This document shows, piece after piece, positions 1 through 7,680 of a stretch of DNA of 64,000 nt. The position numbers and the translations under genes are program-made. Source of the DNA: Ardenticatenaceae bacterium. Its GTDB lineage: Bacteria; Chloroflexota; Anaerolineae; Promineifilales; Promineifilaceae. Each line of letters opens with the position of its first letter. The first letter of the stretch is position 1. Where the stretch lies: assembly GCA_020634395.1 (NCBI GenBank), contig JACKBU010000011.1, positions 62,001-126,000 of the forward strand, written 5' to 3'. The notes under the pieces were generated by a model. It saw only the letters and a list, made by a program, of their open reading frames with translations. It made no database searches and was not told where the DNA came from.

Positions 1-1
1 C

Positions 2-412
2 ACCCTGGATGCCGACGAATTCGCCCGGCAGTTGGCGACAGCCCATGCGCTTATCTCGCCTTACGGCCCGGTGCACTGGTTCCGGCCCGGTTCGGGGTTT
101 TACAATGCGCGTATGCTGGAACAGATACGGCCGTTTCACTACCGCTGCGTCGTCGGTTCGGTATATCCATATGACGCCCAGTTCCACTCTGTTGAGTTTG
201 CCACCGGCTATATTTTGGGCAACGTTCAGCCGGGCGCCATCATCGTGCTGCATGATGGCGACTGTGAGCGGCAGGGCACGGTAGAGATTTTGCGCCGCAT
301 CATTCCCGCCCTGCAAAAGCGCGGTTATCGTTTTCTAACCCTTTCTGCCCTGGCCCACATCGCCGACAGGCAAAGTATGCGCCAGGATGGGTTAGTGCTT
401 GAAATTCCGTAG
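2..412 (+). CDS. polysaccharide deacetylase family protein, C-terminal part
   Basis: The reading frame is open from the left edge, so the gene starts outside the window; 136 residues are visible. The motifs WFRPGSGFYN, IIVLHDG and the closing PALQKRGYRFLTLSAL are typical of the last third of the NodB-homology (carbohydrate esterase 4) barrel, in which Arg and His near these motifs complete the deacetylase active site. Known family members remove N- or O-acetyl groups from chitin, peptidoglycan or exopolysaccharide. The metal-binding HxxxH region would lie upstream and cannot be checked. Substrate is unknown. The family call is fairly secure, the exact role is not. Confidence 0.8.
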   Translation, partial: TLDADEFARQLATAHALISPYGPVHWFRPGSGFYNARMLEQIRPFHYRCVVGSVYPYDAQFHSVEFATGYILGNVQPGAIIVLHDGDCERQGTVEILRRIIPALQKRGYRFLTLSALAHIADRQSMRQDGLVLEIP

Positions 413-501
413 GGTTATAAGGCCAGGGGAGTGGCCTTTGGCAGTACAAAGTTCAATAGAAAGCGACAGGATCTCTTAACAAAAAAGGAGGAAATTAAGA
501 T

Positions 502-807
502 ATGAGCGCAGATACAGATACGCCAGTCGTACGCAACAACGAAGCCGAGAATCGTTTTGAAATTGAGGAGGACGGTCAACTGGCCGTGCTGGAATACGTC
601 CGCGAGGCCGACGTGATCACCTACGTGCATACGAAAATGCCGCCCGATCTGCGCGGCATGGGCCTGGGTGGTAAGCTGGCCCGCTATGCTTTGGAATATG
701 CCCGGGAGATGAATCTTAAGGTGATTCCCGTGTGTCCGTTTGTTCAGAGTTATCTGGAGCGCCATCCGGAATATCAATCCCTGGTACTTAAGCAGCCGGA
801 GGAGTAG
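502..807 (+). CDS. small GNAT-family N-acetyltransferase (YjdJ/Acetyltransf_CG type)
   Basis: A 101-residue protein matching the short single-domain GNAT group (PF14542-like). Residues about 35-95 contain the strand ITYVHTKMPPDLRGMGLGGKLARYAL, where the RGMGLGGKL stretch is the acetyl-CoA pyrophosphate-binding loop, followed by VIPVCPFVQSYLERHPEY, the usual C-terminal signature of this group. An AAGGAGG Shine-Dalgarno lies just upstream at about 485-491, which supports the ATG at 502. Substrates of these small acetyltransferases are mostly unknown. Confidence 0.88.
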   Translation: MSADTDTPVVRNNEAENRFEIEEDGQLAVLEYVREADVITYVHTKMPPDLRGMGLGGKLARYALEYAREMNLKVIPVCPFVQSYLERHPEYQSLVLKQPEE

Positions 808-856
808 AGAGAAGAGGCGTGCCCGGCAGCCAGGACCCCTAAATGGAGATGAAGTA

Positions 857-1342
857 ATGAATGGAGTGACAGACTTTAGCAATCTGGTTGGTGAATGGAA
901 CGGTACCAATCGTGTGTGGCTGTCGCCAACTGATCCGGTGCGCGAGTCGCCGATTACCGCACAAGTTTCTATGGCCGCCCAGGGACTATTCATGACGCTG
1001 CGTTACGCCTGGGCGGATGCCGGTATCCCGCAGGATGGTTTGTTTGTATTGGGCTATCAGCGTGATTTGGAGGCGGCCACGGCCGTTTGGATTGATTCCT
1101 GGCATATGCAAGACAAATTCATGACCTGCCTGGGCACATTCGGCACACAAGGCAACATGATCCTCCTCGGTTCCTATGCCGCGCCGCCCGGCCCGGACTG
1201 GGGCTGGCAGATCGACATTGCGCAGCAGACGGATGATGCCCTGCAAATTACCATGCACAATATCTCGCCAGAAGGGGAAGCCATGCTGGCCGTGGAGACG
1301 ATTTTAATTCGCCGCCCGCCTTCGCTTAGCCAGGAAGCCTGA
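857..1342 (+). CDS. DUF1579-like conserved protein
   Basis: A 161-residue protein without signal peptide or membrane segment. It opens with DFSNLVGEWNGTNRVW and has alternating beta-strand character, including a WIDSWHMQDKFM segment, which resembles the DUF1579/lipocalin-like barrel proteins of bacteria. The open frame extends upstream to 740, but that extension overlaps the acetyltransferase in another frame; the ATG at 857 has GGAG eight bases upstream (845-848) and is preferred. No catalytic residues can be assigned. Function unknown. Confidence 0.75.
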   Translation: MNGVTDFSNLVGEWNGTNRVWLSPTDPVRESPITAQVSMAAQGLFMTLRYAWADAGIPQDGLFVLGYQRDLEAATAVWIDSWHMQDKFMTCLGTFGTQGNMILLGSYAAPPGPDWGWQIDIAQQTDDALQITMHNISPEGEAMLAVETILIRRPPSLSQEA

Positions 1343-1415
1343 CGGCCGTTCAAACGTTTGTCAAACGGCAGGCAGGTTACAATCCGGGCAAATACATAAG
1401 TTGGAGGACAAACTC

Positions 1416-1877
1416 ATGGCAAATGTTTCTGTTAGTGTTTCACGAGAAGTGGAAGCGCCGGCGGAAGTTGTCTATAACATCCTGGCCGATTATGAACAGC
1501 ACCGGCAGATTTTACCGGAAGCCTACTTTACCGGGCTGGAAATTGAAGCGGGCGGTGTGGGCGCCGGTACGCGCGTTCTGTCCGGCCTGAAAATACTGGG
1601 CCGCGAACAACCCTTTCGTCTGGTGGTGAGCGAGCCTGATCCCGGCCGCGTTCTGGTAGAGACGAACGAGGAAAATGGGCTGGTCACCACCTTCACGGTC
1701 CAGCCCATTGGCACAGAACGGTCCCACGTTACCTTCCACACAGTCTGGCAGCCCGGAAAAGGGCTGACGGGACTTTTTGAAAAATACATTCAGCCCTCGT
1801 TCTTGCGCCGCGTCTATCATCAGGAACAAGACATCCTCAACACGTACGCCCAACAGCAAAACAAGGCGCCCTCGTAA
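1416..1877 (+). CDS. SRPBCC (START/Bet v1-like) family protein
   Basis: This 153-residue protein has the layout of the polyketide cyclase/dehydrase-like helix-grip fold: a first strand VSVSREVEAPAEVVYNILADYE, a central beta sheet, and a long C-terminal helix starting near YIQPSFLRRVYHQEQ. Such proteins bind hydrophobic ligands in a cavity; the ligand is not predictable. The ATG at 1416 follows GGAGG at 1403-1407 and is chosen over the in-frame upstream start at 1401. It is followed nine bases later by a small gene and may be cotranscribed with it. Confidence 0.82.
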   Translation: MANVSVSVSREVEAPAEVVYNILADYEQHRQILPEAYFTGLEIEAGGVGAGTRVLSGLKILGREQPFRLVVSEPDPGRVLVETNEENGLVTTFTVQPIGTERSHVTFHTVWQPGKGLTGLFEKYIQPSFLRRVYHQEQDILNTYAQQQNKAPS

Positions 1878-1886
1878 GGCGGAGCG

Positions 1887-2120
1887 ATGAACGAGGAAAG
1901 CCAATCTACCTCTCACTTGTTTACGCTGCGGGTCTGGCCGGAAGAGGATGAGGAAGGCACAGTTCGCTGGCGCGGTAAACTACGCCACGTCACCAGCGGC
2001 GACGTCCGGCACTTTCGCGGCTGGGCGGCCTTAATTCCTCTGCTGTTGGATATGCTGCGCCGCCACCCTGATCCTGTTGATTTTGCCCACCCGGACGCTC
2101 CGGCCGACCCACTGCCTTAG
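1887..2120 (+). CDS. small hypothetical protein, 77 residues
   Basis: A short acidic protein with the pattern FTLRVWPEEDEEGTVRWRGKLRHV and then HFRGWAALIPLLLDMLRR. The pattern of an exposed beta sheet followed by an amphipathic helix suggests a small folded domain. It is placed nine bases after the SRPBCC gene with a weak GGAG upstream, consistent with translational linkage. I recognise it only as a type of small uncharacterised protein seen in Chloroflexota-like genomes; no function can be given. Confidence 0.6.
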   Translation: MNEESQSTSHLFTLRVWPEEDEEGTVRWRGKLRHVTSGDVRHFRGWAALIPLLLDMLRRHPDPVDFAHPDAPADPLP

Positions 2121-2152
2121 AACGGCCGTCTCCCTTCTCAAACGAACTTCTG

Positions 2153-2241
2153 CAAGAGATGCGCATCTCTTTGGGAAATTGTCTTGACTTTTTACCCAAG
2201 AGATGCGCATCTCTTAGGCAAATTGTCAAGACAATTTTGCC
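2153..2241. repeat. paired 18-bp palindromes plus an adjoining inverted repeat
   Basis: The perfect palindrome AAGAGATGCGCATCTCTT occurs twice, at 2154-2171 and 2198-2215, exactly 44 bp apart. Each is followed by a related GGNAAATTGTC segment, and the second of these (2217-2227) forms a hairpin with GACAATTTTGCC at 2230-2241. Nothing in the 277-base gap between 2120 and 2398 looks coding, so this is either an intergenic repeat element or a regulatory structure ahead of pyrF. Confidence 0.85.
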
Positions 2242-2397
2242 AGGTTGTGCTGACTTTTTGCCGGCATAGTCAAGCTGATTTCTCGATCGCCCCTTGTCGT
2301 TGCTTTGCGTCTTCCCATCTTTGCGGTAAGGTTTTGGGCGCGAGCAAGCCGATACGTCAGATAAAAACGGCCGTCACCCACGGCCAAGGAGCGCCTC

Positions 2398-3108
2398 TTG
2401 TCTAATCGTGAGAAGCTGATTGTCGCCCTGGACGTGCCCACCCTGGCCGACATGCAGGCCGTCGTCACCGCCATTGGCGACGATGTGACCACCTACAAAG
2501 TGGGCCATCAGTTATTCACTGCCGCCGGTCCGGCCGCACTTTCTTTCCTCAAAAGCCGGGGCAAGCAGGTGTTTCTGGACCTGAAACTGCACGAGATCCC
2601 CCATTCTGCCGCCCAGGCTGTACGCGCGGCCGGGCGGCAGGGTGTGGACATGATTACCGTCCATGCTTCAGGCGGCCGGCAGATGATGCAAACGGCCGTA
2701 GCTGCTGCGGCTGAATTTCCTGACCTGAAGGTTTTGGCCTTGACGGTGGTGACCGGCCTGAGTGATGACGATTTAGCCGAGATCGGTTTTGCTTCGGGCG
2801 TGGACGAACAGGTCATTCGCCTGGCAAAACTGGCCAAAGTTGCCGGCTGCCAGGGAATCATCGCTGCGCCGAGAGAGATAGAACGTTTGAAAACGGCCGT
2901 GGGTGATGACTTGCTGATCGTCACACCGGGCGTGCGCCCGGCAGGCGCCAGCAAGGACGATCAACGCCGTGTGGGCACACCTTTTCAGGCTATCCAGGCA
3001 GGAGCCGCTTACATCATCGTCGGCAGGCCCATCGTCCAGGCCTCCAATCCAGCCGTTGCTGCCCGGCAAATCGTGGCCGAAATCGAAGGAAACGGCCCCG
3101 CTTCTTAA
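2398..3108 (+). CDS. pyrF: orotidine 5'-phosphate decarboxylase
   Basis: PyrF carries out the last step of de novo UMP synthesis, decarboxylating OMP. The 236-residue length matches the bacterial type-1 family. KLIVALDVPT near the N-terminus gives the first barrel Asp, YKVGHQLF the substrate Lys region, and FLDLKLHEIP (about residue 60) the catalytic Asp-x-Lys-x-x tetrad, here with E in place of the more common D after H. The phosphate-binding loop appears as VTPGVRPAG and YIIVGRPIV. The start is TTG at 2398, with AGGAG six bases upstream. No other pyrimidine gene is nearby. Confidence 0.95.
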   Translation: MSNREKLIVALDVPTLADMQAVVTAIGDDVTTYKVGHQLFTAAGPAALSFLKSRGKQVFLDLKLHEIPHSAAQAVRAAGRQGVDMITVHASGGRQMMQTAVAAAAEFPDLKVLALTVVTGLSDDDLAEIGFASGVDEQVIRLAKLAKVAGCQGIIAAPREIERLKTAVGDDLLIVTPGVRPAGASKDDQRRVGTPFQAIQAGAAYIIVGRPIVQASNPAVAARQIVAEIEGNGPAS

Positions 3109-3164
3109 AGTTTTGTGGCTTCCCTTAAACGACTTCCTGGTCCCTTTGCCCTCTGGGGTCAGGG

Positions 3165-4256
3165 TTAAGCTGAGGGAAAGGAGAAGTTGACGTCTGCTTC
3201 CTTCTGCAAAAATTCCCCGAACTGGCCGGCAGCTTCCTCAATCAGGTTGCGCGTGTGGTCATCAACGCCGACAAACAAGCTGGCCTCCACCACCACCTGC
3301 TTCTTTTTGATAGCCCGCTTCCAGATACCAATAACCTGTCCGTCCACCACAATCATTGGCCGAAAGATGCCGTTGTTGGACACCACTTTGTTAAAGTTTT
3401 CATGGGGCAGTGCCGCGCTTCTATCCCGGTAGCTGATGATAAACTCATCAAAAGCAGGCAGCAGATATACCAGCGCCTGCCCGGAAGGCGGCGTAAACGT
3501 CTGGTCGCTAAACCAATAAGTCTCTGAATCGATGGTCTCGGAAACAAGGTCTGATTGGACCATTTCCAGACCTCGCCGGGCATCTCCCACCGACAAACCT
3601 GACCACCAGACAAAATCAGGCAGGGCCGCAGGGCCGTGGCTGGTGAAATATCGTTTTGCCAGTTTAGCCAGCGCTTCTTCCCGGTTCAGCGAACTGCGTT
3701 TGGGTACCCTCTCCGCCAGCAAGGTATACGTGTTCTGTTTTCCGGCCGGCACGCCGCTGCAAATAAGCCCTTCCAGCTCGGCCAGCACCAGCATGTGGTA
3801 CCCACGATTAGCGTCTGTGGCGACATTGGCCCTTTCCAGCTCGGCGATCAACTGGTTGCGCGTCAGATTTTGCCTGTCGCTCAGGGCTTTTTCTATAACG
3901 GCTAATCCCCGGTTTACAGTCTCGTCGGACAATTCTAATTCACGATGCCGCGACCCAAGCGAAGTCTTGATTTGCGGCGCGCTTAGTTCAAGCAGCCACC
4001 AGATATCGTCGGCGGCGACGAGATGCCAGGTGGGCCGCAGTAAATGCGTGCGCAAAATGTCGCCCTTGTTCAGGGCGGTCTCGACAAGTTGTTGGGTGGC
4101 GTCGGGCAGGCGTACGCCCACAGCCCACTTCACCATGGGCAGGTCTTGGGCCTGCATCGCGCCCATCCAACGCACAAGGTCTACGGCCGTCTGGAACGTT
4201 GGGCTGGCAATTTGCTGATTATTCAGCCGGCGTAAGACGATTTCCTGGTTATTCAT
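3165..4256 (-). CDS. winged-helix DNA-binding domain protein of the AlkZ/YcaQ (HTH_42) family
   Basis: The 363-residue protein has the HTH_42 family layout. MGAMQAQDLP at about residue 35 contains a Gln-x-Gln (QAQ) motif, the signature of AlkZ-type DNA glycosylases, and LRTHLLRPTWHLV matches the conserved following segment. Known AlkZ members unhook interstrand crosslinks or remove alkylated bases; others lack activity. I choose ATG at 4256 over TTG at 4262, because GAGGG then lies seven bases away instead of two. The gene converges on pyrF. Family assignment is strong; whether it is an active glycosylase is inferred from QxQ only. Confidence 0.82.
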   Translation of the reverse strand: MNNQEIVLRRLNNQQIASPTFQTAVDLVRWMGAMQAQDLPMVKWAVGVRLPDATQQLVETALNKGDILRTHLLRPTWHLVAADDIWWLLELSAPQIKTSLGSRHRELELSDETVNRGLAVIEKALSDRQNLTRNQLIAELERANVATDANRGYHMLVLAELEGLICSGVPAGKQNTYTLLAERVPKRSSLNREEALAKLAKRYFTSHGPAALPDFVWWSGLSVGDARRGLEMVQSDLVSETIDSETYWFSDQTFTPPSGQALVYLLPAFDEFIISYRDRSAALPHENFNKVVSNNGIFRPMIVVDGQVIGIWKRAIKKKQVVVEASLFVGVDDHTRNLIEEAAGQFGEFLQKEADVNFSFPSA

Positions 4257-4341
4257 AGGCAAACCCTCAGGCAGAGAAGGGGGAGTTGGAGCCGCCTGGC
4301 CATCTCAAAACCTGTTCTTTTTGACTCTCTCCAGGGCCGGT

Positions 4342-4581
4342 TTAACCTTCGTCTTCAGCAAACGACCATCCTTTGTCCGCCAGGGCCTGCCGCAGTTGAG
4401 CAACGGCTTTTGGTCCCATGCCATGCAGTTTCAGGATGTCTGCTTCGCTGACCGTGGTTAATTGTTCAAGACGGCCGTAGCCGGCCCCAGTCAGTGCCCG
4501 CCGCGCCGGGCTGGCCAACTTCGCCGGTAAATCGCTCGCCGGTTCACCGCTGCCCGCGGCATCTGGCGATTTCGTGCTCAT
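4342..4581 (-). CDS. small helix-hairpin-helix DNA-binding protein (RNAP alpha-CTD-like)
   Basis: 79 residues with a disordered N-terminus and a C-terminal ALTGAGYGRLEQLTTVSEADILKLHGMGPKAVAQLRQAL. The helix-hairpin-helix segment LHGMGPKAVAQLR is characteristic of nonspecific DNA binding and of the RNA polymerase alpha C-terminal domain. The ATG at 4581 has AAGGAG seven bases upstream and is preferred to GTG at 4587, which would leave only one base of spacing. Likely a small DNA-associated protein; partner unknown. Confidence 0.75.
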   Translation of the reverse strand: MSTKSPDAAGSGEPASDLPAKLASPARRALTGAGYGRLEQLTTVSEADILKLHGMGPKAVAQLRQALADKGWSFAEDEG

Positions 4582-4878
4582 GTTCACGCTCCTTCATCCA
4601 GACAATATCAGGAAACACTGCTGTGGATCGGTCGAGTTTGGCCGGTAATTTGCCGGCGGCCAGACGGCCGTCTGCGGATATACAAGCTAACAATATAGGG
4701 AATCCGCCCTGGGAAGTCAAGGCACTGTGTAAGTGCGCCGCAGGTCACAGTCGCCGCCATGACCCCGATCATGACCTCTGGCACTCCAAAATCCCCTCTC
4801 CATCCTGTACGATAATGCCATACACAACGACAGCACAACACACGCCATCAATAATTATCTGCTTAGGAGGCAAACGAA
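4582..4878. other. divergent intergenic region with no gene seen
   Basis: About 297 bases separate the HhH gene and the membrane protein gene. Both flanking genes are transcribed outwards, so promoters for each must lie here, but I see no convincing -35/-10 pair. The open frames in it have no Shine-Dalgarno and no family resemblance. One ACGGCCGT octamer lies near 4664. Confidence 0.5.
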
Positions 4879-5403
4879 ATGAGTAACAAAAGAAAAAATA
4901 ATTGGGCAGGCGGCATCATCTTGATCAGCATCGGCCTGCTGGCCCTCCTGGGGCAATTGGTAAATTGGCAGCTTTCGCCAGACTTCGGCGTCTACCTTTT
5001 GTCCGTCCTCGGCGCACTCTTTCTGGTATGGGGTATTATTACCCGGCAGGCCGGTCCTATGATTCCCGGCGGCATTCTCAGCGGCTTAGGTCTGGGTGTC
5101 GTACTGGTGGAAACCATGTCCTGGCCGCAAGGCATGGACGAGGGTGGGGTGTTTTTGCTGGCTTTTGCTTTGGGCTGGGTGTTGATTACGGTGTTAACGG
5201 CCGTGTTCACCTCCAAAACCCACTGGTGGCCTCTTATCCCCGGCGGCATCATCGCTGTAGTAGGTCTGGCAGTTCTCTTCGGCGGTGTGTTCTGGCAGGC
5301 TCTCAACCTGCTGAATCTGGTCTGGCCGCTGCTGCTGATCATCCTGGGCATCACCATCATCTTCAATGCCCGCCGGCCCAAAGAGAAATCACTCAAGGCC
5401 TAA
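4879..5403 (+). CDS. conserved membrane protein, five to six transmembrane helices
   Basis: After a short basic cytoplasmic start (MSNKRKNN), the 174 residues are nearly all hydrophobic segments: about 10-30, 37-57, 63-80, 90-112, 118-138 and 145-165. Two repeats of a P-G-G-I turn (IPGGI) break the helices. The pattern resembles the small integral membrane proteins with DUF5668/LiaF-like transmembrane modules, a weak resemblance only. A TAGGAGG Shine-Dalgarno precedes the ATG and a strong terminator follows, so it is monocistronic. Confidence 0.7.
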   Translation: MSNKRKNNWAGGIILISIGLLALLGQLVNWQLSPDFGVYLLSVLGALFLVWGIITRQAGPMIPGGILSGLGLGVVLVETMSWPQGMDEGGVFLLAFALGWVLITVLTAVFTSKTHWWPLIPGGIIAVVGLAVLFGGVFWQALNLLNLVWPLLLIILGITIIFNARRPKEKSLKA

Positions 5404-5425
5404 ATTTTCCTGTCTAATCCCCGTC

Positions 5426-5459
5426 AAAGGCCTCAGGCAGATGCCCTGAGGCCTTTTTT
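5426..5459 (+). terminator. rho-independent terminator
   Basis: The stem AAAGGCCTCAGG (5426-5437) pairs with CCTGAGGCCTTT (5445-5456) across a seven-base loop and runs into a T-rich tail. It sits 22 bases after the membrane protein stop codon. Confidence 0.9.
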
Positions 5460-5496
5460 GTTTGGTGCAGAACATTAACAAAACCTTAGCTATACA

Positions 5497-5524
5497 TTGA
5501 CAAAATATAGATATGTTGTACGAT
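5497..5524 (+). promoter_or_regulatory. candidate sigma-70 promoter of the FAS1 gene
   Basis: A perfect TTGACA at 5497-5502 is followed after 16 bases by TACGAT at 5519-5524. The whole gap 5461-5754 is unusually AT-rich for this window. It would give a leader of about 220 bases before the FAS1 start at 5755; nothing else was recognised in the gap. Confidence 0.5.
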
Positions 5525-5754
5525 TACGCTAAGTTCGACAAGGCATGTCCACATTTTATCTAGATAAAGGAGTGTTATCGACCGCATCAATCAAATCAAC
5601 TGTCAAAACGGCTCACGGCCAAATAGTTAACTATTTTCTCAAAACCTACAAGTCCAAATCGTAACTTTGCATAGCACCATCAACCCAAATCATTTCAGCC
5701 GCAGAAAGTCCTGTTAGATCTTAGAAACTTAAACAAATAGGAGAAAGAATTAAA

Positions 5755-6723
5755 ATGAGTCAATTTACAAAGCGTTTACTATTGGTATTTTTAGCCCTGT
5801 TCATGGCCGCCGCTGTGGTAGCGCCGCGAGTAATGGCCGATGAGGATCAAACAATTGTCGAGATTGCTGTAGGCGACGGCCGTTTCACCACCTTAGTCGC
5901 CGCCGTCACCGCCGCTGACCTGGGTGACGCACTCTCTGGGGGCGAGTGGACCGTCTTTGCACCCACCGACGCCGCCTTCGCCAAGTTGGGCCTGAATGCC
6001 GATAACATCGCCGACTCCTTTAGCAAATCCGAGTTAACCGACATCCTGCTCTACCACGTCTTGACCAGCGCCGTCACTTCCGACGAAGCCAAAACGATGC
6101 TGGGCGACATTACCATGGCCAACGGCCAGAAAGCCGGCCTCAAATATTTCGATGGCTCGCTGTGGGTCAACGATGATTCTCAGGTGATCATTCCCGACAT
6201 CATCGCCAGCAATGGCGTTGTCCATGCCGTCGACACAGTTATCTTGCCGCCCTGGCCGCGCACGGCCGACAGCGAGGACAGCAGTTCCAGCGATGCCGCT
6301 TCCGGCGGCAGCATCGTCGACATCGCCGTCAATGACGGCCGTTTCACCACCTTAGTCGCGGCCGTCACCGCCGCTGACCTGGGCGATGCCCTCTCTGGAG
6401 GCGAGTGGACTGTCTTTGCACCCACCGACGCCGCCTTCGCCAAACTGGGCCTGAATGCCGATAACATCGCCGACAGCTTCACCAAAGCCGAACTGACCGA
6501 CATTCTCCTGTACCACGCCCTGGACAGCGAGGTCACCTCAGAAAAGGCCAAAACCTTACTGGGTGATGTGACCATGGCCAACGGTCAGAAAGCCGGCCTC
6601 AAATATTTCGACGGCTCGCTATGGGTCAACGATGATTCCCGCGTCATCATCCCCGACATTATCGCCAGCAACGGCGTCGTCCACGTGGTTGATACCGTCA
6701 TCCTCGGCCCCTGGCCACGCTAA
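5755..6723 (+). CDS. secreted protein with two nearly identical fasciclin (FAS1) domains
   Basis: The 322-residue precursor has a signal peptide (basic MSQFTKR, hydrophobic core to about residue 24, then AMADE-type cleavage region). Two FAS1 domains follow, about residues 33-165 and 186-320, joined by a Ser-rich linker. Both contain the FAS1 H1 segment WTVFAPTDAAFAKL and the H2 segment NGVVHxVDTVI. The domains repeat with a period of 153 codons and are about 90% identical even at the DNA level, which points to a recent duplication. Bacterial FAS1 proteins are surface adhesion or matrix proteins; a scaffold or adhesion role is inferred. AGGAG precedes the ATG. Confidence 0.92.
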   Translation: MSQFTKRLLLVFLALFMAAAVVAPRVMADEDQTIVEIAVGDGRFTTLVAAVTAADLGDALSGGEWTVFAPTDAAFAKLGLNADNIADSFSKSELTDILLYHVLTSAVTSDEAKTMLGDITMANGQKAGLKYFDGSLWVNDDSQVIIPDIIASNGVVHAVDTVILPPWPRTADSEDSSSSDAASGGSIVDIAVNDGRFTTLVAAVTAADLGDALSGGEWTVFAPTDAAFAKLGLNADNIADSFTKAELTDILLYHALDSEVTSEKAKTLLGDVTMANGQKAGLKYFDGSLWVNDDSRVIIPDIIASNGVVHVVDTVILGPWPR

Positions 6724-6795
6724 ACCGGTGCTGGAAGCGGTTGCCGCCCGGTAGGCAAAGCGGCCGCTTCTCTCTCCTGTTTTAATCTTCGCTGC

Positions 6796-6826
6796 AGGCC
6801 CGGCTCGTCAGAGTCGGGCCTTTTTT
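6796..6826 (+). terminator. rho-independent terminator after the FAS1 gene
   Basis: AGGCCCGGCTC (6796-6806) pairs with GAGTCGGGCCT (6811-6821) over a four-base GTCA loop, followed by a run of T. Confidence 0.92.
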
Positions 6827-6876
6827 CATGTATACTTGGCCGGAAATTCTAGTAAGGCACAAAGGAAATCTTGTCT

Positions 6877-7680
6877 ATGTCACCCCGCATTCAATTGATC
6901 GCGCTGGATCTGGATGGCACGCTGCTCTGCGACGACGGCTCCATCTCGGCGCGTAACGTACAGGCCATCCAGACGGCCGTCTCCCAAAACATCCACGTCA
7001 TCCTGGCTACCGGCAAAACCCGCGCTTCCGCCCACGGCGTTTTCACCCAACTGGGCCACGAACTGCCCGGTGTCTTTACCCAGGGCTTGGTCATCCAGCA
7101 GGCCGATGGGACCGTCTGCCATGAAACGGTGCTGGACCGGGAAACGGCCGTGCGCGCCATCACCTTTGCCGTCCAGCAGCAACTTCCCCACCTGGCCTAC
7201 TGCGGCCAGCGCATTGTCACCCCCGAAGATCACGCCTATTCCCGCCTGCTGTATGAAAAGTACCACGAACCCGCGCCCGAAATTATCGGCCCCTTCCTGG
7301 AGCAGATCGATGATCTCCATATCAACAAGTTCCTGGTCAGCGATGAAACCCACAACGACGCCACCCGCAGCCGCCTAACCGACCTGATGGGCGAGCACGC
7401 TACCGTGACCCAGGCTGTGCCTGGCTACATCGAAATGCTGCCTCCCGGCACGTCCAAAGGGAAAGGCGTCCAACTGCTGCTCGATGATTGGGGCATCCCG
7501 CCCACGGCCGTTCTGGCCGTAGGCGACGGCGAAAACGACCTCGATATGGTGCGGCTGGCCGGCGTCGGCGTCGCCATGGGCAATGCCATCCCCGCCCTCA
7601 AAACCATCGCCGATTACGTCACTGCCGATAATAATCACAGCGGCGTTGCCGAAGCCATCGAGCGTTTTGCCCTGACGTGA
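6877..7680 (+). CDS. Cof-type HAD-IIB family hydrolase
   Basis: 267 residues with all HAD-IIB landmarks: LIALDLDGTLL (motif I, nucleophile and acid Asp), LATGKTRAS (motif II), SKGKGVQLLLDDWGI (motif III Lys), and VLAVGDGENDLDMVRLAG (motif IV). Family members dephosphorylate sugar phosphates, pyridoxal phosphate or nucleotides; substrate unknown. Two starts are possible: ATG at 6877, ten bases from AAGGA, or TTG at 6871, four bases away. The stop overlaps the start of the following ROK kinase by one base, so phosphatase and sugar kinase are translationally coupled. Confidence 0.92.
   Translation: MSPRIQLIALDLDGTLLCDDGSISARNVQAIQTAVSQNIHVILATGKTRASAHGVFTQLGHELPGVFTQGLVIQQADGTVCHETVLDRETAVRAITFAVQQQLPHLAYCGQRIVTPEDHAYSRLLYEKYHEPAPEIIGPFLEQIDDLHINKFLVSDETHNDATRSRLTDLMGEHATVTQAVPGYIEMLPPGTSKGKGVQLLLDDWGIPPTAVLAVGDGENDLDMVRLAGVGVAMGNAIPALKTIADYVTADNNHSGVAEAIERFALT

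Noticed and set aside
2200..2400. Plus-strand frame 2184-2405 and minus-strand frame 2226-2492 around the palindromes
   Set aside because: Both are made of repeat sequence and run into pyrF in another phase; no start signal.
4608..4841. 77-residue minus-strand frame in the 4582-4878 gap
   Set aside because: No Shine-Dalgarno, Cys- and Arg-rich unnatural composition, no relation to neighbours.
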